64,000 nt of DNA from Fuscovulum ytuae (lineage in GTDB: Bacteria; Pseudomonadota; Alphaproteobacteria; Rhodobacterales; Rhodobacteraceae), in the NCBI RefSeq assembly GCF_029953595.1, contig NZ_CP124535.1, positions 3,827,001-3,891,000 on the forward strand, given 5' to 3'. The notes under the pieces are model-generated. The model ran no database searches and was not told where the DNA came from. It saw only the letters and a program-made list of their open reading frames with translations. Shown here piece after piece: positions 63,176 to 64,000 of this stretch. Made by a program: the position numbers and the translations under genes. Numbering within the stretch: the first letter of the stretch is position 1; the number at the start of each line of letters is the position of its first letter.

Positions 63176-64000
63176 CCGCGCCTCCCATAGGCGGCTTTGA
63201 GGGCGGCGGTCGCCACGGCAAAGAGCGTCAGGATCATGATGATCGCCACCACCGCCGCGCGGGGCCATTGCTGGCCGGATTTGGTGGTGTCGATGATGAG
63301 GATGGTCAGCGTGGGCGGTTTGGAGCCGCCGAGGTAGAAGGGGCTGACGAAATCGCCGAAGGTCATGATGAAGGCGAAAAGCGCCCCAAGGACGATGCCG
63401 GTGCGGGCGGCGGGCAGGATGACGCTGACCAGCGTGCGGGCGGGAGAGGCGCCGAGGTTGCCCGAAGCCTCGATCAGGCTGCGGTCGATGGCGACAAGGC
63501 TCCATGTCTGGAAGATGACGACTAGGGGCAGCACGAGCGTCAGGTAGCCGACCATCGCGCCGAAGCCGGAATTGAGCATGGTGAAAGGGCCAAGGCCGAG
63601 GCTGCCGAGGGCCGCGTTGACCGGGCCGCTTTCGGCAAGGATCACCTGCCAGGCATAGGCGCGGACGAGGAAAGAGGTGAAGAAAGGCACGATCAGGCAG
63701 AGCAGCGCGAAGGTGCGCCCCGCCGGTGTCAGCCGGAAGGCGAGGAAGAGCGAGGCGGGAAAGGCGATGGCGGTGGCCAGAAGGCCTGCCAGCGCGGCGC
63801 GGCCAAGGGTGATCCAATAGGCATCCCAGAAGGCCCCGCGCCCCAGCATCCGCGCCCAGTTGTCGAAGGCGAAGGCCGGTTCCATCCGGTAGTTCTTGAC
63901 CAGCCAAAAGCTCATGGCGGCCATGAAGAGGAGGGGGATGACGAAGAAGGCACCCTGCCAGAGCAGGAGCGGCAAGCGCCATATGAGGGGGAAAGGATCA
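63172..64000 (-). CDS. Polyamine-type ABC transporter permease (PotB-like), 5' end cut by the window
   Basis: At least 276 codons; the frame stays open to base 64000, reading ...DPFPLIWRLPLLLWQGAFFV in the added part. The EAA loop is EASGNLGASPARTLVSVILP. A TTG at 63975 is in frame but homologous proteins extend further, so I treat the true start as outside. The binding protein is probably beyond the window edge. Confidence 0.87.
   Translation of the reverse strand, partial: DPFPLIWRLPLLLWQGAFFVIPLLFMAAMSFWLVKNYRMEPAFAFDNWARMLGRGAFWDAYWITLGRAALAGLLATAIAFPASLFLAFRLTPAGRTFALLCLIVPFFTSFLVRAYAWQVILAESGPVNAALGSLGLGPFTMLNSGFGAMVGYLTLVLPLVVIFQTWSLVAIDRSLIEASGNLGASPARTLVSVILPAARTGIVLGALFAFIMTFGDFVSPFYLGGSKPPTLTILIIDTTKSGQQWPRAAVVAIIMILTLFAVATAALKAAYGRRG

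Noticed and set aside
62393-63982. A 529-residue permease frame
   Set aside because: Its N-terminal half is an out-of-frame reading of the other permease; the real start is ATG 63175 with an ATGA overlap.

Overview
The window looks like chromosomal DNA of a Rhodobacteraceae-type alphaproteobacterium (Rhodobacter/Tabrizicola/Roseobacter relatives). The reasons are: GC-rich sequence with G/C-ending codons; genes packed with ATGA and GTGA stop/start overlaps; a che operon ordered like Rhodobacter sphaeroides cheOp2 (from memory, not searched); a rhizobial/rhodobacterial-type rhamnose ABC operon; and three copies of a short motif ending in CCAAGATGAAG in intergenic DNA. I saw no insertion sequence, integrase, CRISPR array, tRNA or 16S/23S rRNA. 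The one RNA gene recognised is rnpB (RNase P RNA).

Layout. 1-5323: L-rhamnose uptake and entry (end of the binding protein, ATPase, two permeases, mutarotase, kinase). 5370-7972: an AldB-type aldehyde dehydrogenase and its GAF/Fis-HTH regulator. 8153-9340: modE-like regulator and modA. 9479-11764: subtilase lipoprotein. 11948-21075: chemotaxis operon (STAS, cheY, cheA, cheW, receptor, cheW, cheR, cheB, receptor-like coiled-coil protein). 21159-25941: small membrane proteins, cytochrome b561, an alpha/beta hydrolase, a DUF817 protein and a trimethylamine-dehydrogenase-like flavoprotein. 26054-28342: glyA and NAD kinase, divergent. 28634-30483: DUF2946-like and PepSY proteins. 30515-32370: LuxO-like and LuxU-like phosphorelay pair. 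32541-37043: prpE and maeB. 37183-42932: cupin protein, then cdd-deoA-deoB-add-upp. 43002-52259: SPOR protein, acyl-CoA synthetase, EamA transporter, thymidine kinase, XpaC-like protein, pseudouridine synthase, tadA, UPF0173 hydrolase. 52473-57716: gatC-gatA, lipoprotein, amidase, rnpB, murD. 58273-60433: periplasmic Cache-like protein with a chemoreceptor. 60484-64000: polysaccharide-deacetylase-like enzyme with a polyamine-type ABC transporter, cut by the window end.

How the genes work together. The rhamnose block imports the sugar, equilibrates its anomers and phosphorylates the ketose; the isomerase and aldolase are not here. prpE and maeB both handle short-chain carbon and C4 acids, and prpE has TTTGCAAA-type boxes like those of RamB/ScfR regulators upstream. 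The cdd-deo-add-upp block is a complete nucleoside salvage set. The chemotaxis operon has no cheZ, cheC, cheX or cheD. Its last gene encodes a soluble receptor-like protein that carries a CheZ-like D-x-x-x-Q motif and a CheZ-like C-terminal tail; this is the most interesting lead in the window. Second is a non-coding element of about 135 bp with a 12-bp periodic TGTGCC array, present in two diverged copies directly after nadK and after murD.
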